Shown here in pieces: positions 5,779 to 7,376 of a stretch of 7,376 nt of DNA. Each line of letters opens with the position of its first letter. Within the stretch, counting starts at the first letter, position 1. The stretch is from Candidatus Omnitrophota bacterium (lineage in GTDB: Bacteria > Ratteibacteria > UBA8468 > B48-G9 > DSTR01): positions 1 through 7,376 of the forward strand of contig JAMWDF010000122.1 in the NCBI GenBank assembly GCA_023818865.1, given 5' to 3'. Under the pieces are notes generated by a model. The model was not told where the DNA came from. It ran no database searches and worked only from the letters and a program-made list of their open reading frames with translations. Both the position numbers and the translations under genes were made by a program.

Positions 5779-6898
5779 GTCGGTAACTGAAGGCCACCCA
5801 GACAAACTATGCGATCAAATTTCGGATTCTATTCTAGATGCAGTGTTAGCCAAGGACAAAAATGGTCGGGTAGCCTGTGAAGCTCTTACTACCAGGGGAC
5901 TAGTGATTGTCGCTGGAGAAATTACTACCACTTGCTACGTGGATATCCCTGGTCTGGTAAGAGATTTAATAAAAGATGTGGGATACACAGACACCAGTTA
6001 TGGATTCCATTACCAGTCCAGTGCGGTTATGACCTCCATCCAGGAACAGGCTCCAGAGATTGCTAAAGGGGTAAATCGGGGCGGAGCCGGCGATCAAGGA
6101 ATGATGTTTGGTTATGCTACCGATGAAACACCAGAGTTAATGCCTCTTCCCATCATGTTTGCCCACAGATTGGTCCGGCGGTTGGCGGAGGTTCGCCGTC
6201 AAAAACTTGTCCCCTATCTAAGGCCGGATGGAAAATCTCAGGTCACAGTTCTTTATAAGAACCAGCGGCCAGTGAATATCCAAAGTGTCGTTCTCTCGGC
6301 CCAACACGATCCTGATATCCCCAGGCAAAAACTCGTTTCTGACCTTATTGAGCTGGTTATTGGTCCCATCATTCCTAAGGAAATGCAGGCCCAGAAGATG
6401 AAAATTTTTGTTAATCCTACCGGCAGTTTCGTCATCGGCGGGCCTCAGGCTGATACAGGAGTGACTGGAAGGAAAATTATTGTTGACACTTACGGCGGAG
6501 TTGGCAGTCATGGCGGTGGCTGTTTCTCCGGGAAAGATCCAACCAAGGTAGATCGTTCAGCCTCTTATTTTGCCCGCTATCTTGCCAAAAATATTGTGGC
6601 AGCCGGGTTGGCCAAGAGGTGTGAACTACAAATTGCCTATGTTATCGGTCAGCGCCAACCAGTTTCCATTATGGTCAATACGGAAAATACTGGTCGGATA
6701 CCCGAAAAGAAAATTGTAGACATCATCAAGAAAGATTTTGACCTATCTCCCTCAGGAATTATCAACCACCTGGATTTGCTGAAGCCAATTTACCGACGGA
6801 CAGCTTGCTACGGACATTTTGGTCGGGAAGGAGAACCTGGCTTTACCTGGGAGCGCCGGGATGCCGTTAACATTTTCAGAAACGGAGCGGGCATATGA
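5750..6898 (+). CDS. metK: S-adenosylmethionine synthetase (methionine adenosyltransferase)
   Basis: MetK makes S-adenosylmethionine from methionine and ATP in the cytoplasm. The product is 382 residues, the usual bacterial length. F-T-S-E-S-V-T-E-G-H-P-D-K opens the protein with H16 and D18 at active-site positions. G-E-I-T-T-T-x-Y-V-D-I and G-Y-x-x-x-x-Y-G-F follow, then G-A-G-D-Q-G at 112-117 (ATP-binding signature), D-T-Y-G-G, and the phosphate-loop signature G-G-G-C-F-S-G-K-D-P-T-K-V-D-R-S-A at about 255-271. Cys258 stands where most enzymes have Ala; the family signature allows it. The C-terminal half has A-Y-x-I-G, Y-G-H-F-G-R and W-E. Two ATGs are adjacent; ATG 5750 has the better spacing from GGAGG, and 5747 would add one Met. 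It overlaps the isomerase by 29 bases and shares an ATGA with ahcY, linking synthesis of the methyl donor to removal of its by-product. Confidence 0.97.
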   Translation: MEDIYLFTSESVTEGHPDKLCDQISDSILDAVLAKDKNGRVACEALTTRGLVIVAGEITTTCYVDIPGLVRDLIKDVGYTDTSYGFHYQSSAVMTSIQEQAPEIAKGVNRGGAGDQGMMFGYATDETPELMPLPIMFAHRLVRRLAEVRRQKLVPYLRPDGKSQVTVLYKNQRPVNIQSVVLSAQHDPDIPRQKLVSDLIELVIGPIIPKEMQAQKMKIFVNPTGSFVIGGPQADTGVTGRKIIVDTYGGVGSHGGGCFSGKDPTKVDRSASYFARYLAKNIVAAGLAKRCELQIAYVIGQRQPVSIMVNTENTGRIPEKKIVDIIKKDFDLSPSGIINHLDLLKPIYRRTACYGHFGREGEPGFTWERRDAVNIFRNGAGI

Positions 6899-7376
6899 TT
6901 GATCAAAAATACCTGATTAAGGATATCAATCTAGCCAGCCAGGGGCGAAAACGGACTGAGTGGGCTGCGAGAGAAATGCCAGTAGTGTGTTCACTTCGGC
7001 GAAAATATTGCCGAAGTAAACCCTTTCGGGATATCCGAATCTCTGGTTGCTTACATATTACCTCAGAAACCGCCAATTTGGCTATTACCCTGAAAGAAGC
7101 AGGAGCTGATGTAGCCCTGTGCGCCTCAAATCCACTGAGCACTCAAGATGATGTAGCTGCCCACTTGGTGAAAGATTTCCAAATACCTGTCTTCGCCATG
7201 AAAGGAGAAGATGAAAAAACGTATTATCAGGGAATAAACGCCATGGTTGCCAGAAATCCTCACCTGCTAATAGATGATGGCGCTGACTTAATTGCCACAT
7301 TTCATCAGCAAACAAACCAGGCAAGGAGTATCTTTGGCGCCACTGAAGAGACAACGACCGGAGTGATTCGCCTCAG
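6895..7376 (+). CDS. ahcY: Adenosylhomocysteinase (S-adenosylhomocysteine hydrolase), N-terminal part, 3' end outside window
   Basis: The open frame from ATG 6895 runs off the window after 160 codons. AhcY splits S-adenosylhomocysteine into adenosine and homocysteine with bound NAD, relieving inhibition of methyltransferases. The visible part holds K-D-I-N-L-A-S-Q-G-R-K-R-T-E-W-A at 9-24, R-E-M-P-V-V at 26-31, C-L-H-I-T-S-E-T-A at 52-60 (substrate-binding H54), C-A-S-N-P-L-S-T-Q-D-D-V-A-A at 76-89, K-G-E-D at 103-106, D-D-G-A-D at 127-131, and T-E-E-T-T-T-G-V at 150-157. The NAD-binding domain would follow. Residues 32-42 (C-S-L-R-R-K-Y-C-R-S-K) are more Arg/Cys-rich than I expect for this acidic/basic mixed segment, and the DNA there forms inverted repeats. 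The ATG overlaps the metK TGA by 4 bases; GGAG lies 7 bases upstream inside metK. About 250-300 residues are missing. Confidence 0.95.
   Translation, partial: MIDQKYLIKDINLASQGRKRTEWAAREMPVVCSLRRKYCRSKPFRDIRISGCLHITSETANLAITLKEAGADVALCASNPLSTQDDVAAHLVKDFQIPVFAMKGEDEKTYYQGINAMVARNPHLLIDDGADLIATFHQQTNQARSIFGATEETTTGVIRL
6993..7039 (+). repeat. Cluster of alternating complementary repeats in early ahcY
   Basis: ACTTCGGC at 6993-7000 and its exact reverse complement GCCGAAGT at 7010-7017 form an 8-bp stem with a 9-base loop, which a G-T and an A-T pair could extend inward. TTCGG at 7025-7029 and CCGAA at 7035-7039 follow. The four arms alternate, so the second could pair with either the first or the third. 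The cluster lies about 100-145 bases into the coding region, with no T-run after it. A regulatory role is only a possibility. Confidence 0.5.

Noticed and set aside
6480..6520. TTGTTGACA inside metK as a -35 element
   Set aside because: No -10-like sequence at a suitable distance, and it encodes a conserved part of MetK.
6880..6900. S-adenosylhomocysteine or S-adenosylmethionine riboswitch before metK or ahcY
   Set aside because: Both starts lie inside the preceding gene, leaving no leader, and no riboswitch core was recognisable.
6903..7354. Two - strand open frames opposite ahcY
   Set aside because: The + strand encodes an unmistakable adenosylhomocysteinase over the whole stretch, so these are antisense shadows.

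Overview
The window is a gapless stretch of a bacterial chromosome. All ten recognisable genes (eight complete, two cut by the window edges) lie on the + strand, and neighbours overlap or sit within a few bases of each other. The two Kdo-pathway genes and an LptC-like protein indicate a Gram-negative cell with lipopolysaccharide. The lack of spacers suggests a compact genome. A SpoIID-family protein, an archaeal-type phosphoglucose/phosphomannose isomerase and this gene mix fit a deep-branching uncultivated lineage. Omnitrophota or a relative is my best guess, but it rests on remembered gene order and not on any search.

Left part (1-2491): the 3' end of kdsD, then kdsC, an LptC/LptA-like lipoprotein, a SpoIID/LytB-domain protein and a short ribosome hibernation factor (hpf). 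Middle (2488-4703): ptsN-like EIIA followed by ptsI (enzyme I). Right part (4705-7376): a SIS-domain phosphoglucose/phosphomannose isomerase, metK, and the 5' end of ahcY, which runs off the window.

The order kdsD-kdsC-lptC ... hpf-ptsN matches the E. coli kdsD-kdsC-lptC-lptA-lptB-rpoN-hpf-ptsN cluster. Here lptA, lptB and rpoN are absent and a spoIID gene occupies their place. Downstream, rapZ and ptsO (NPr) are replaced by ptsI, then by sugar-phosphate isomerase and activated-methyl-cycle genes. The genes join envelope building (Kdo, LPS transport, peptidoglycan remodelling), phosphoenolpyruvate-dependent signalling, hexose-phosphate interconversion, and S-adenosylmethionine synthesis with S-adenosylhomocysteine removal.

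No RNA genes, mobile elements, CRISPR arrays, convincing promoters or terminators were seen, and no gene-free stretch longer than a few bases exists. The most unusual points are the remodelled kdsD-ptsN cluster, the PTS pair without a nearby HPr, and two intragenic inverted-repeat structures (in spoIID and early ahcY). I do not see a clearly new biological system.
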